Source: Stieleria neptunia
GTDB lineage: Bacteria; Planctomycetota; Planctomycetia; Pirellulales; Pirellulaceae
Direction of reading: 5' to 3'
Assembly: GCF_007754155.1 (NCBI RefSeq)
Contig: NZ_CP037423.1
Span: forward strand, 9,296,938-9,360,937
DNA: 64,000 nt
Shown piece by piece: positions 40,055-48,941 of the stretch; the first letter of the stretch is position 1, and every line of letters starts with the position of its first letter. The translations under genes and the position numbers were made by a program. Below the pieces are notes generated by a model. That model worked only from the letters and a program-made list of their open reading frames with translations, was not told the DNA's origin and did not search any database.

Positions 40055-41086
40055 CTACAACAACGCGCCGCTGCAACTGCTGCCCGCACCGGCGGTACAC
40101 CCGTAGCAGTGGTCTGCGGTTGCGATGCGGCGGTTGGCAAACTGGTGCAGCGAATCGGTGTTCCAAATCGTCGGCGGCGCGGACGAACCGGATCCAACGG
40201 CGGAACTGGAGGCGGGCAACTCGATCATTTGATTGAAGTCACAATCATAAATCGCACCGTCCCAGGCGATCGACAGCAGCGATCGGCACATCACCTCCTC
40301 TGCCGCATCGGAATTAAAATTTTCCTCCAGCAGATGCATGTACTGCTCGAGGCGTTGTTTTTTGGCCAGGAACATCGCGTAGCGTTTGATCGGAATGTTC
40401 GTGATCGTCAGCAGCTGGTTGAATCGAATGCCATAGCGTGCATGGAGTTCGCGTTTGTAGTCGGCTTGTAGACTCGCTTGGTCCGGGGGCAGAGACGGAC
40501 CGGTGGGGTTGAACACCAGATCCAGCCGCAGTCGGGTGGAATCGTCACCGTAGCCGAGGTCATTCAACTGGCGCAGCGCATCGAGACTTTGTCGAAACAC
40601 TCCGTCGCCGCGTTGGCCGTCGACATTTTGTTCCAAATAGCACGGCAGCGAAGCGACGACATCGACGCCGTGGTTTGCCAAAAAGGGCGCGGCCCATTCA
40701 TAGCCCGGTTGTTGCAGGATGGTCAGATTGCATCGATCGATGACCCGAATTCCGCGACCGCGAAACTCACGGACCAGGTCACAGAAACTCGGATTCATCT
40801 CCGGCGCGCCGCCGGTCAGATCGACGGTTCGGAGGGAGCGACAATCGCGTGACAGTTCGACGACACGGGCCGCCGTCTTGGCGTCCATGTTCTCACGCGT
40901 TTTCGTCGGCCCGGCGTCGACATGACAGTGCGTGCAGGTCTGGTTGCACAGTTTACCGAGGTTGATTTGCAATTGTTCCACCGCGATTCGCCGCAGCGGC
41001 GAGGCTTCGCGGGCGACCCGGGCGGCGAACGGCTGGACAAGATTGGTAGGCAGACCGGCGTTGATGACCGGCAACAGTGATTTCAT
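40055..41086 (-). CDS. arsS: Arsenosugar biosynthesis radical SAM protein ArsS
   Basis: ArsS is a radical SAM enzyme thought to transfer the 5'-deoxyadenosyl group to dimethylarsenite, giving the arsenosugar core. The 343-residue protein has the cluster motif CNQTCTHC (Cys47, Cys51, Cys54), then LTGGAPEM, LPCYLEQNVDGQRG and KRYAMFLAKK. It ends in the Cys-rich signature CYGCTAGAGSSCSGAL. Some family members are selenoproteins; here there is no in-frame UGA, so this is the all-cysteine form. I chose ATG 41086; sequence upstream in the same frame has no similarity. It is followed by arsM and diverges from a glycosyltransferase gene. Confidence 0.93.
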   Translation of the reverse strand: MKSLLPVINAGLPTNLVQPFAARVAREASPLRRIAVEQLQINLGKLCNQTCTHCHVDAGPTKTRENMDAKTAARVVELSRDCRSLRTVDLTGGAPEMNPSFCDLVREFRGRGIRVIDRCNLTILQQPGYEWAAPFLANHGVDVVASLPCYLEQNVDGQRGDGVFRQSLDALRQLNDLGYGDDSTRLRLDLVFNPTGPSLPPDQASLQADYKRELHARYGIRFNQLLTITNIPIKRYAMFLAKKQRLEQYMHLLEENFNSDAAEEVMCRSLLSIAWDGAIYDCDFNQMIELPASSSAVGSGSSAPPTIWNTDSLHQFANRRIATADHCYGCTAGAGSSCSGALL

Positions 41087-41151
41087 GGACGCAGCAAGAA
41101 TGGGAGCGACGGAGCTAGGGGCAGTGCAAAAGATAAGACAATGCCCACGCG

Positions 41152-42750
41152 GTGTGTGCAACCGCCAGCCCGGAATCGCCGCCGAATCCGCCCGCGATCA
41201 AGAACTTTCTGCCAGCGACCGGCGTAGCAGTCGCGAGACAGGTACACCAGGCACCTTTACCGAGCACCTTTACCGAATCGACCAAATTGTCTTTGCCGCG
41301 CAAAATCGGGCTCTTCTTGCTCATCGGATTGCTGATCGCCAAAGTGGTCGGTGTTGTGATGCGCGGCCCCAGTCCGATGGTGCTTGACGCCGGGTTCTAT
41401 TGGGAATTGGGCGGCTTGGTCGCCGACGGCGATTGGCTGTTGATGCAACGCCCGATCGCTTACCGAACACCGGCCTACCCGTGGCTGATCGGTTTGTTCC
41501 GCGCCGTTTCCAGCGATCCGCTGTTCGCCCTGGTTGTCTTCCAAGGTGTGCTCTGGATGGCCACGATCGGATTGATCGCGGCGCTTGCGTCGGAGATTTC
41601 GCGAGACCGGCGTGTCGTGTGGGTCGTCGTGGCCCTGGCGATCCCGATGCTCTGCTCGGCCGTGTATGTCACGACGGTGCTGACCGAAACGCTGTTCGTT
41701 TTTTCGATCGTCCTGCATCTATGGTCGGTCGCTCGGTTCACCCGCCGGCCGACGGTGGCGGGCGGGTTGATGGTCGGATTGACACTCGGGTTGGCAATCC
41801 TGACGCGTCCGGTGGCGATGTTGGTGTGGATCGCCGACCTGATTTATGTCATCACCAGTTGGTACTGGATTGCCAATCCGGCGACGCAGCACCTGTGCCA
41901 TCGGCGTGGTTGGATCGGTGTCCTGTTGGCGGGAATCGTCACGGTCGGCTGTGTCAGTCCCTGGCTGGCCCGCAATCACGCCCTGTTCGGCAAAGCAATG
42001 CTGACCGAATTCGTCGGACGCAACCTCTGGATCGTCACCTTCCAGGACGGCAGCGGCGCCGGATTGGGGTTGCCCGAATCCGCCGGTGCTGCGCGGCTGA
42101 AGACACAGTTGGGAGACGACGTGTGGGGCAATCTGTCGGTCGACCAGAGTTGGCGACATACCTGGACCGTCTCCAACGCACTGACCACGTCGGGGATGGA
42201 CGACCCCTCGGCAGACCGATTGATGAAACGCGTGGCGACCGAGGCGATCGCGGAGTCACCGTTGCCGTTCGGAATAAAAACACTGCGTCGGCTGATCAAC
42301 TTTTGGCGCACACGGGCGACACAGATCCCGGCTCAACTGGCGGATCTGGCAGCGGACGAAACCGTGACGCGTGAAACGTTGTCACAGGAGTTTTATGTCG
42401 GACAGCCGGTCTGGGGCGTTAAAGTCCCACCTGTCGATACAGCCCTCCGCCATCGATGGAGCAATTGGCTGGCCGGCAACACGTTGTTGATGTTGGCGAC
42501 GCTCGCTGCAACGATGCTGCTGATCTGGCGGCGTCCCACACGCGCCGCCGGCCTGTGGCTGGGAGCGATCCTCGGCTATTTTGCCACGGTGACCGCGGTA
42601 CTGGAGATTCCCGCGTACCGCTACCGGATGATCGTCGAGCCGGTTGTCCTGCTGGTGATCGTGCTGGCAATCGTCTCGATTTCGGCTTGCGATGGGGGGT
42701 TGAAAGTTTGGCGGGGTGTTTGGTCAAAAAATTTATTGGTCAAAAAATAA
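41152..42750 (+). CDS. Polytopic glycosyltransferase-like membrane protein (GT39/ArnT-like)
   Basis: The protein has up to 532 residues and about ten membrane helices. An early lumenal loop contains DAGFYWELGGLVADGDWL and RPIAYRTPAYPWLIGLFR, the Asp and Arg/Pro-rich pattern of GT39-type enzymes that use lipid-linked sugar donors. The start is uncertain: a GTG at 41152 fits the frame, but a TTG near 41287 would place the first helix closer to the N-terminus. The last residues (VWSKNLLVKK) and the stop codon are encoded by an intergenic repeat array that has run into the gene, so the native C-terminus may have been altered. It precedes a GT2 gene by 111 bp. Confidence 0.75.
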   Translation: MCATASPESPPNPPAIKNFLPATGVAVARQVHQAPLPSTFTESTKLSLPRKIGLFLLIGLLIAKVVGVVMRGPSPMVLDAGFYWELGGLVADGDWLLMQRPIAYRTPAYPWLIGLFRAVSSDPLFALVVFQGVLWMATIGLIAALASEISRDRRVVWVVVALAIPMLCSAVYVTTVLTETLFVFSIVLHLWSVARFTRRPTVAGGLMVGLTLGLAILTRPVAMLVWIADLIYVITSWYWIANPATQHLCHRRGWIGVLLAGIVTVGCVSPWLARNHALFGKAMLTEFVGRNLWIVTFQDGSGAGLGLPESAGAARLKTQLGDDVWGNLSVDQSWRHTWTVSNALTTSGMDDPSADRLMKRVATEAIAESPLPFGIKTLRRLINFWRTRATQIPAQLADLAADETVTRETLSQEFYVGQPVWGVKVPPVDTALRHRWSNWLAGNTLLMLATLAATMLLIWRRPTRAAGLWLGAILGYFATVTAVLEIPAYRYRMIVEPVVLLVIVLAIVSISACDGGLKVWRGVWSKNLLVKK

Positions 42751-42820
42751 GAGAGAACGAGGAAGAAATCTCATCAAACTCTAACCCACTCATCTTTTGA
42801 CCCACTCATCTTTTGACCCA
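42722..42820. repeat. Compound inverted array overlapping a gene's 3' end (GGTCAAAAAAT ... CATCTTTTGACCCA)
   Basis: Left words GGTCAAAAAATTTATTGG and GGTCAAAAAATAAG (42722-42751) are nearly the same as 38602-38631. The right arm (42791-42820) has two CATCTTTTGACCCACT-type words, so the inverted match to the left arm has partly diverged. Confidence 0.93.
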
Positions 42821-42861
42821 TTGTTCCCCAACGACGATCCTACCGAAGCGACCCAATCCGA

Positions 42862-44136
42862 ATGAGCAGTTCAGGAGAAAGCAGGCCGAGTGATGAAACC
42901 AAGCGGATCGAGCTGTCGGTCGTCATGCCCTGTCTGAACGAAGCCGATACGGTGGCAACGTGTGTCGAAAAAGCCGTCCGGGCGATGAAGGAAGCGGGCA
43001 TCGTGGGCGAAGTCGTCGTCGCCGATAACGGCAGCACCGACGGGTCACAGGAGTTGGCGATTGAACAAGGAGCGCGGATCGTCGACGTTCCCCAGCGAGG
43101 ATACGGCGCGGCGTTGATGCACGGCATCGAAGCCAGCCGAGGCAAGTACGTGCTGATGGGCGACGCCGATGACAGCTACGACTTTCTGGAAATCCCCAAA
43201 TTCATCGACTCACTGCGTCAGGGACACGACTTGGTCCAAGGCTGCCGACTGCCCCGCGGTGGCGGCAAAGTCTTACCCGGTGCGATGCCGTTTTTGCATC
43301 GTTGGTTCGGCAACCCCGTGCTCAGCTGGCTCGTCCGATTGATGTTTCGCATCCCGATCAACGACATCTATTGTGGGATGCGCGGCTTCACGCGGAAACA
43401 CTACGACCAGCTCGACCTTCGTTCGCCGGGGATGGAGTTTGCGACGGAGATGATCATCAAGAGCGGACTGCATCGTGATTCCCATGGCACGTCTTGGAGC
43501 CAGGTTCCGATCACGCTTCACCCCGACGGCCGCCAGGCGCATCCGCCGCATTTACGGACCTTTCGCGACGGCTGGCGAACGCTGCGTTTGTTCTTGGCCT
43601 TCAGCCCCACGTGGACGTTCTTCCGCCCCGGCATGGTTCTGTTGATGGTCGGGCTGGTCGGTTACGCCTTGGCGCTGCCGCAAGTCAAAGTGTTCGGCGC
43701 GGCGTTGGACGTCCACACGCTGTTGGTCGCCAGCCTGTTGGTGTTGATGGGATGGCAGTGCGTGTTGCTGGCGACGCTGGCGAGGATTTTCACCGGCCGT
43801 GAAGGCATGATGCCGCCCCACGAAAAACTGGAACACGTCACCGTCGAACGCGGACTGGCGTTCGGGATTGCGGCCGGGATCGGCGGCGTGGCGATGATCG
43901 GCTTCGTGGTTTGGCGATGGTGGCAACAGGATTTCGGGGCGTTGAATTATCCGTTCACAATGCGTTGGGTCGTACCGGGCGTGACACTGGTCGCGATCGG
44001 TTTCCAAACCGCCATGGCATCACTGATGAGCGGCGTGTTGATGATGCAACGTTCCCGCCGGCTCGATCGCCCGGTCGCGGGAACACGCGACGATCACCCG
44101 ACAAACACCGCCCCGGCGGAGGAGACCCCGTCATGA
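42862..44136 (+). CDS. Family 2 glycosyltransferase with C-terminal membrane helices
   Basis: The 424-residue protein has a GT-A domain at residues 15-240: LSVVMPCLNEADTVATCV, VVVADNGSTDGS and the metal-binding MGDADDSYDF. Three to four membrane helices follow (about 255-275, 285-310, 335-355 and 375-395). This layout matches DPM/dolichyl-phosphate-glucosyltransferase-like enzymes that charge a lipid carrier with a sugar. That would fit supplying the GT39-like enzyme encoded just upstream. The stop overlaps the next gene's ATG by 4 bp. Confidence 0.92.
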   Translation: MSSSGESRPSDETKRIELSVVMPCLNEADTVATCVEKAVRAMKEAGIVGEVVVADNGSTDGSQELAIEQGARIVDVPQRGYGAALMHGIEASRGKYVLMGDADDSYDFLEIPKFIDSLRQGHDLVQGCRLPRGGGKVLPGAMPFLHRWFGNPVLSWLVRLMFRIPINDIYCGMRGFTRKHYDQLDLRSPGMEFATEMIIKSGLHRDSHGTSWSQVPITLHPDGRQAHPPHLRTFRDGWRTLRLFLAFSPTWTFFRPGMVLLMVGLVGYALALPQVKVFGAALDVHTLLVASLLVLMGWQCVLLATLARIFTGREGMMPPHEKLEHVTVERGLAFGIAAGIGGVAMIGFVVWRWWQQDFGALNYPFTMRWVVPGVTLVAIGFQTAMASLMSGVLMMQRSRRLDRPVAGTRDDHPTNTAPAEETPS

Positions 44137-44837
44137 GCGATTCGGCCAGCCCCGACATCATCCGCCACGTCGCCGCGGGGCAATTGTGCTGTGACCCCGT
44201 CTGGGAAGCCGCGTACAAGCGGTTTGAGACGCCGGAACAGGAGATCGCAAAGTTCATCAAACGGCTGCGGCGATTCGGTTTCGAAACACTGAACCGCGAC
44301 AGCCGCATCGTCGAAATCTTTTGCGGCCGTGGCAACGGGCTCGTTGCACTGCAGCGTATGGGGTTCCGAAATCTCGAAGGCGTCGATCTGAGCGATAGCC
44401 TGTTGGAAGAGTATCGCGGGCCGGCCCAACTGCACTTGGCCGATTGCCTGGACCTGCCGCTGGAATCGGACCGCTATGATGTGGTGATCGTCCAGGGCGG
44501 TCTGCACCACTTGCCGGACATGCCGACGGATTTGGATCGATCGCTCGCGGGAGTGCATCGAATCCTAAAACCTTCGGGAAAGTTTTACGTCATCGAACCG
44601 TGGAAGACGCCGTTCCTGGTGTTCGCCCACGCCGTCACCGAGCTGTCGTTGATGCGAAAGCTGTATGCCAAAGGCGACGCGTTGGCGATCATGACCGAGC
44701 GAGAACGCGTGACGTACGAACAATGGCTGGGGATGCCCGACGTGATCCGCGAAACGTTCCAGCGGCACTTCGAGATCGAATCCTGGAAGACGACTTGGGG
44801 AAAACTTGCCGCCATCACCGCACCGAAAGCCCATTGA
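44133..44837 (+). CDS. Class I SAM-dependent methyltransferase
   Basis: The 234-residue protein contains a SAM-binding motif IVEIFCGRGNGLVALQ (about 60-75), the acidic loop GVDLSDSLLEEY and the post-II motif YDVVIVQGGLHHLPDM, as in methyltransferase family 11. The ATG at 44133 overlaps the GT2 stop (ATGA), and its own stop overlaps the TTG start of the aldehyde dehydrogenase. The three genes therefore look translationally coupled. The substrate may be a lipid or glycan made by the neighbours, but this is inference. Confidence 0.88.
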   Translation: MSDSASPDIIRHVAAGQLCCDPVWEAAYKRFETPEQEIAKFIKRLRRFGFETLNRDSRIVEIFCGRGNGLVALQRMGFRNLEGVDLSDSLLEEYRGPAQLHLADCLDLPLESDRYDVVIVQGGLHHLPDMPTDLDRSLAGVHRILKPSGKFYVIEPWKTPFLVFAHAVTELSLMRKLYAKGDALAIMTERERVTYEQWLGMPDVIRETFQRHFEIESWKTTWGKLAAITAPKAH

Positions 44838-46261
44838 ACCACCCTACCCTGCACCACTGGATCGACGGCCAGCACCACGCCGCGTCGTCCGCCCGCAGTT
44901 TCCAATCGCTCAACCCCGAAGACGACTCGGTGATCGCGACGGCACCCCGTGGCGACGCCGGCGATGTCGCGTTGGCGGTCGATTCAGCCGCCAAGGCGTT
45001 CGAGCGTTTTCAAGAGCTGGGGCCGTCGCAGCGTGAAGCCATCTTGCTGCGGGCGGCGGACCTGTTGGAACAGCGATCGGCAGACTTTCGCGATTTATTG
45101 ATTCGCGAAATCGGATCGCCCTTGGGCAAAGCGTCGATGGAAATCGGGATCGCGACCCGAGTGTTAAAAGCCAACGCGGCGATGGCCCGACGGATGACCG
45201 GGCGCACGTATTCGAGTGACGTTCCGGGCCGCTGGAGTCTGGGGTTTCGAAAACCGCTCGGCGTCGTCGCCTCGATCACCCCGTTCAACGTCCCGCTGAT
45301 CAAGGGCATCAAACACAGCAGCATGCCGTTGGCGACGGGCAACACCGTCGTCTGGCTGCCATCGGAACAGACGCCGATGATCGCCGCCGCGATCGCCCAG
45401 CTGTACCACGACGCGGGGCTGCCCGCCGGGGCGTTGAACATGGTGCTGGGGATCGGCGCAGAGATCGGGGACGACTTGGTCAGCGCCCCGCGGATCGACG
45501 CGGTCAGTTTCACCGGCTCGGCGGCCGTCGGACGGCGGGTGCAATCGCTGTGCGGCCGTCACGGAAAACGGGTCACGTTGGAACTCGGTGGCAAGAACCC
45601 GCTGATCGTGCTCGACGACGCGAACCTGGACGCCGCGGTCGCTGCGGCGGTGCGCGGCGGGTTCATTTACCAGGGCCAGATCTGCATGGCATCCAGCCGC
45701 GTGATCGTCGACCAATCCCTGGCACAGGCGTTCACGGAGCGTTTTGTCGCCGCGTCAGGGTCACTGGGCATGGGAGCGTTGACGGATCCGAAAACGATGA
45801 TCGGACCGATCATCACGGCGAAAGCCCGCCAACGGATACGCGATCATCTGGCCGATGCGGTCGCTGGCGGGGCAAACCTCTTGTGCGGAAATCGGTGGAC
45901 AAACAATCGAGTGAACCCCACGATCGTTTCCGGTGTCACGTCTGCCATGAAGCTGTTTCGCGAAGAAACCTTCGGGCCGGTCGTCTCGATCGAGACTGCC
46001 CAGGACCGCCAGCACGCATTGCAACTCGCCAATGCCTCCCCCGGCATGCTCGCCGCAGCCGTCTTCACCTCGGATCTCGATGCGGTGATGACGTTCGCAG
46101 ATTCTTTGGGCACTGCGATGGTTCACGTCAACGACATGACGATCCAGCAAGAACCCGAAGTCCCGTTCGGAGGCGACGGGCAAGCGGGCTTCGGCCGCGA
46201 AGGCATGGAGACGGGGATCGAAGACTTCACGACCTGGAAATGGGTCACGCTTCGGAACTGA
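44834..46261 (+). CDS. Aldehyde dehydrogenase family protein
   Basis: This NAD(P)-dependent aldehyde dehydrogenase has 475 residues if translated from the TTG at 44834, which overlaps the methyltransferase stop (TTGA). That start places HHWIDGQHHAASSARSFQSLNPEDDSV at the beginning, as expected for the family. Catalytic residues are visible: Glu250 in TLELGGKNP and Cys284 in GQICMASSR. It most resembles benzaldehyde/vanillin dehydrogenase-type members. In context it may oxidise an aldehyde on a glycan or lipid product of the operon, but a general detoxification role is equally possible. Its stop codon directly precedes a repeat array. Confidence 0.9.
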   Translation: MNHPTLHHWIDGQHHAASSARSFQSLNPEDDSVIATAPRGDAGDVALAVDSAAKAFERFQELGPSQREAILLRAADLLEQRSADFRDLLIREIGSPLGKASMEIGIATRVLKANAAMARRMTGRTYSSDVPGRWSLGFRKPLGVVASITPFNVPLIKGIKHSSMPLATGNTVVWLPSEQTPMIAAAIAQLYHDAGLPAGALNMVLGIGAEIGDDLVSAPRIDAVSFTGSAAVGRRVQSLCGRHGKRVTLELGGKNPLIVLDDANLDAAVAAAVRGGFIYQGQICMASSRVIVDQSLAQAFTERFVAASGSLGMGALTDPKTMIGPIITAKARQRIRDHLADAVAGGANLLCGNRWTNNRVNPTIVSGVTSAMKLFREETFGPVVSIETAQDRQHALQLANASPGMLAAAVFTSDLDAVMTFADSLGTAMVHVNDMTIQQEPEVPFGGDGQAGFGREGMETGIEDFTTWKWVTLRN

Positions 46262-46440
46262 AGTTTCAAGTTTCAAGTTTCAAGTTCCAAGTTTGGGATT
46301 TGACGTAGTGCCTGGAACTTGAAACTTGAAACGCGCAACTTGAAACCCAAACGCCTGGAACTTGAAACTTGAAACCCGCAACTTGAAACCCAAACGCCTG
46401 GAACTTGAAACCCGCAACTTACAACAAACAACTTACAACG
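46262..46440. repeat. Inverted heptamer array (AAGTTTC x3-4 facing GAAACTT tandem units)
   Basis: The left arm reads AAGTTTCAAGTTTC and so on, directly after the aldehyde dehydrogenase stop. From about 46310 a 43-bp unit containing CTTGAAACTTGAAAC and GCCTGG repeats about 2.5 times. The arms are inverted complements, so the layout matches the other compound arrays although the word differs. It precedes rnr. Confidence 0.95.
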
Positions 46441-46453
46441 TTACCTTCCTGAT

Positions 46454-48724
46454 ATGGAAATCTCACAAGAACTCGCCGACCGCGTGATGCGGTTGGTCGT
46501 CTCGCCGGAATACCGGCCGAGCAAACCCAAGCAGATCGCCGCGACGTTAAATCTGGACGCGGACGATTACCGGGAACTGCGGCGCACGATCAAGCAACTG
46601 GTCTTGGAAGGGCGTCTGATCTATGCGTCGAATCATTTGATCATCAGCACCGGGGCGATCGGCGGCCCCCTGGACCGGATTCGCGGCGTCTTTCGGATGG
46701 CGGCCGGCGGCCAATTCGGTTTCGTCCGGCCGGGCGACTCCGGCGACGGAGCGGTCAGCGAAGACCTGTTCATTCCGCCGGGACAGACCGGCGGGGCGTT
46801 CGAAGGTGACTTGGTCGAAGTCAAAGTCCGGCCGAGCCGTCGCGGCGGAAGCGAAGGCAGCGTGAGCCGAATCATCGAGCGATCGCGCCGCCAATTCACC
46901 GGCACGTTCAACATGGTCGATGGCCGCCCGGCCGTTTATTTGGACGGCACACCACACGACGCACCGGTCTTCATCGGCGACATCCAAGGCTTGCCGATCG
47001 AGAAAGACGACAAGGTGTTTGTCGAAGTGGTGACGTTTCCCGGCGAAAACGGCAAGGGCGGCGAAGCGGTTCTGCTGGAACGACTGGGCAGTTCCACCAA
47101 CCCCGGGATCGACACGTTGACCATCATGCGGCAATACGCCTTGCCCGATGAGTTCCCCGAAGCGGTGATCGCCGAAGCACGGCAACGCGCCGACGAATTT
47201 GACGAAGACAACCCTCCCGCCGATCGGCTCGATCTGACTGGACAGCTGACGCTGACGATCGATCCCTACGACGCGCGTGACTTTGACGACGCCATTTCGC
47301 TGGTTCGCGAAGACGAAGGCCGCTGGCGGTTGTGGGTGCACATCGCCGACGTCGGCTACTTCATCCATCCCGGCGGCCAACTCGACCAGGAAGCGCGCCA
47401 GCGGGCGACCAGCGTCTACCTGCCCGACCGCGTGATTCCCATGGTGCCGGAAATCATCAGCAATCACTTGGCCAGCCTGCAGCCAGAAAAAGTCCGGCTG
47501 GCCAAATCGGTCGAGATCGAAATGACCGACGACGGCACCGTGATTCACAGCGAAGTTCACAACACTGTGATCCGCAGTGACATGCGGTTGCACTACCGCC
47601 TGGTCGATCAATTCCTGGAAGCCCCGGACAAGTATCGCGAGAAGTGGGGCGATGCGATTTGTGACATGCTCCGCGACATGCACTCCCTGGCGATGACGAT
47701 CCGCAAGCGTCGTTTCAAACGCGGTGCGATCTCGATGGACATGCCCGACGTCAAACTGGAACTGGACCGTAGCGGCAAAGTCAAAGGCGCGTACCGGACG
47801 GAGAACACCGAAAGCCACCAGTTGATCGAAGAGTTCATGTTGGCGGCCAATCAAGCCGTCGCGACGTGGCTGGACGACGCCGGGCTGAAATTCCTGCACC
47901 GCATCCACCCGCCGCCGGAACGACGCAAACTGCGCCAGCTGTCCCATTTCGTTCGCGACCTGCGATTGGGAATCGACTCGGTCGAAAGCCGTTTCGAAAT
48001 TCAAAACGTGCTCGACCGCGTCGCCGGCACACCGCTGGAAGACGCGGTGAATTTCGCGGTGCTCAAAAGCATGAACAAAGCGGTCTACGGCCCCCAGACC
48101 GACGGGCATTATGCGCTCGACATGCAGCACTATTGCCACTTCACCAGTCCGATCCGGCGTTACCCGGATTTAACCGTGCATCGTCTGATCGACCGACTTC
48201 ACGCCGGTGAAAAGACCCCGGATGATTCGGTCGGTGCGTTGTTGCAACTGGGGCACCATTGCAGCGACATGGAACGCAACGCGGCGCAAGCCGAGCGTGA
48301 ACTGACCGAACTGAAGCTACTTCATTACTTAAAGAAACACCTCGGCGACACGATGACCGCCGTCATCAGCCGGGTCTTCGCCGACGGCTTTCTGGCACGC
48401 TGTATCAAACTTCCCGTCGACGGCTACGTCAGCGTCGACCAGCTGCCGTCGGATCAATATCGATTCGAACGTCGCGGTCAGATGCTGGTCGGATTCAAAG
48501 CGCATCATCGCTATCGGCTGGGCGATCAATTGACGGTCAAAATCAGCCGCGTCGACCTGATCCAACGGGAACTGTTCCTGGAACCGGTCAAGAATCACTC
48601 GGTCGGCAACAGCAACCCCAACGACCGAGGCGTGAAAGCCGCCAATTCCGGCGGCGGCAAGTCGAAGCACAAAGACAAACGCAAAAAGGAACGTCGCCAA
48701 AAGGGCAAACGCAAACGACGCTAA
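46454..48724 (+). CDS. rnr: Ribonuclease R
   Basis: RNase R is a processive 3'-5' exoribonuclease that degrades structured RNA. The 756-residue protein has the expected order: N-terminal helix-turn-helix (about 5-65), cold-shock-like domains (about 75-235), RNB catalytic domain (about 260-600) with the metal-binding TIDPYDARDFDDAISL, a C-terminal S1 domain (about 640-720) and a strongly basic tail (KDKRKKERRQKGKRKRR). HYCHFTSPIRRYPDLTVHR is the RNB family signature. It is preceded by a repeat array and followed by a candidate terminator. Confidence 0.97.
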   Translation: MEISQELADRVMRLVVSPEYRPSKPKQIAATLNLDADDYRELRRTIKQLVLEGRLIYASNHLIISTGAIGGPLDRIRGVFRMAAGGQFGFVRPGDSGDGAVSEDLFIPPGQTGGAFEGDLVEVKVRPSRRGGSEGSVSRIIERSRRQFTGTFNMVDGRPAVYLDGTPHDAPVFIGDIQGLPIEKDDKVFVEVVTFPGENGKGGEAVLLERLGSSTNPGIDTLTIMRQYALPDEFPEAVIAEARQRADEFDEDNPPADRLDLTGQLTLTIDPYDARDFDDAISLVREDEGRWRLWVHIADVGYFIHPGGQLDQEARQRATSVYLPDRVIPMVPEIISNHLASLQPEKVRLAKSVEIEMTDDGTVIHSEVHNTVIRSDMRLHYRLVDQFLEAPDKYREKWGDAICDMLRDMHSLAMTIRKRRFKRGAISMDMPDVKLELDRSGKVKGAYRTENTESHQLIEEFMLAANQAVATWLDDAGLKFLHRIHPPPERRKLRQLSHFVRDLRLGIDSVESRFEIQNVLDRVAGTPLEDAVNFAVLKSMNKAVYGPQTDGHYALDMQHYCHFTSPIRRYPDLTVHRLIDRLHAGEKTPDDSVGALLQLGHHCSDMERNAAQAERELTELKLLHYLKKHLGDTMTAVISRVFADGFLARCIKLPVDGYVSVDQLPSDQYRFERRGQMLVGFKAHHRYRLGDQLTVKISRVDLIQRELFLEPVKNHSVGNSNPNDRGVKAANSGGGKSKHKDKRKKERRQKGKRKRR

Positions 48725-48830
48725 TGCTGACAGGGAGGGTGACAGGACCGACTGCACAACTTCCCCCCCCTTTCCGGCCTTGCCGACCCTGGAACGGCGT
48801 TGTGAATTCGGTACACTTTTCGTCAGGCGG

Positions 48831-48860
48831 ACACCGCGGAAGCTTTCGCGGCGTGTTTTT
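48831..48860 (+). terminator. Candidate intrinsic terminator after rnr
   Basis: ACACCGCGGAAGCTTTCGCG pairs with CGCGGCGTGT (one bulged C), forming a GC-rich hairpin followed at once by five T residues. It lies 107 bp after the rnr stop and 82 bp before gcvT, in the plus orientation. Confidence 0.55.
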
Positions 48861-48941
48861 CGCTCCGCCCCCCAGCCGATCATTGACATCTTTGCCCCGC
48901 TTTCTGAGCGACCACGCCATCACCCACTTTTAGAGTGACGC

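Noticed and set aside
46547..48139. A 530-codon open frame on the minus strand
   Set aside because: It is antisense to rnr, with no protein motif of its own.
48725..48941. A glycine riboswitch upstream of gcvT
   Set aside because: No conserved glycine-aptamer core was visible; the only clear structure is the candidate terminator.
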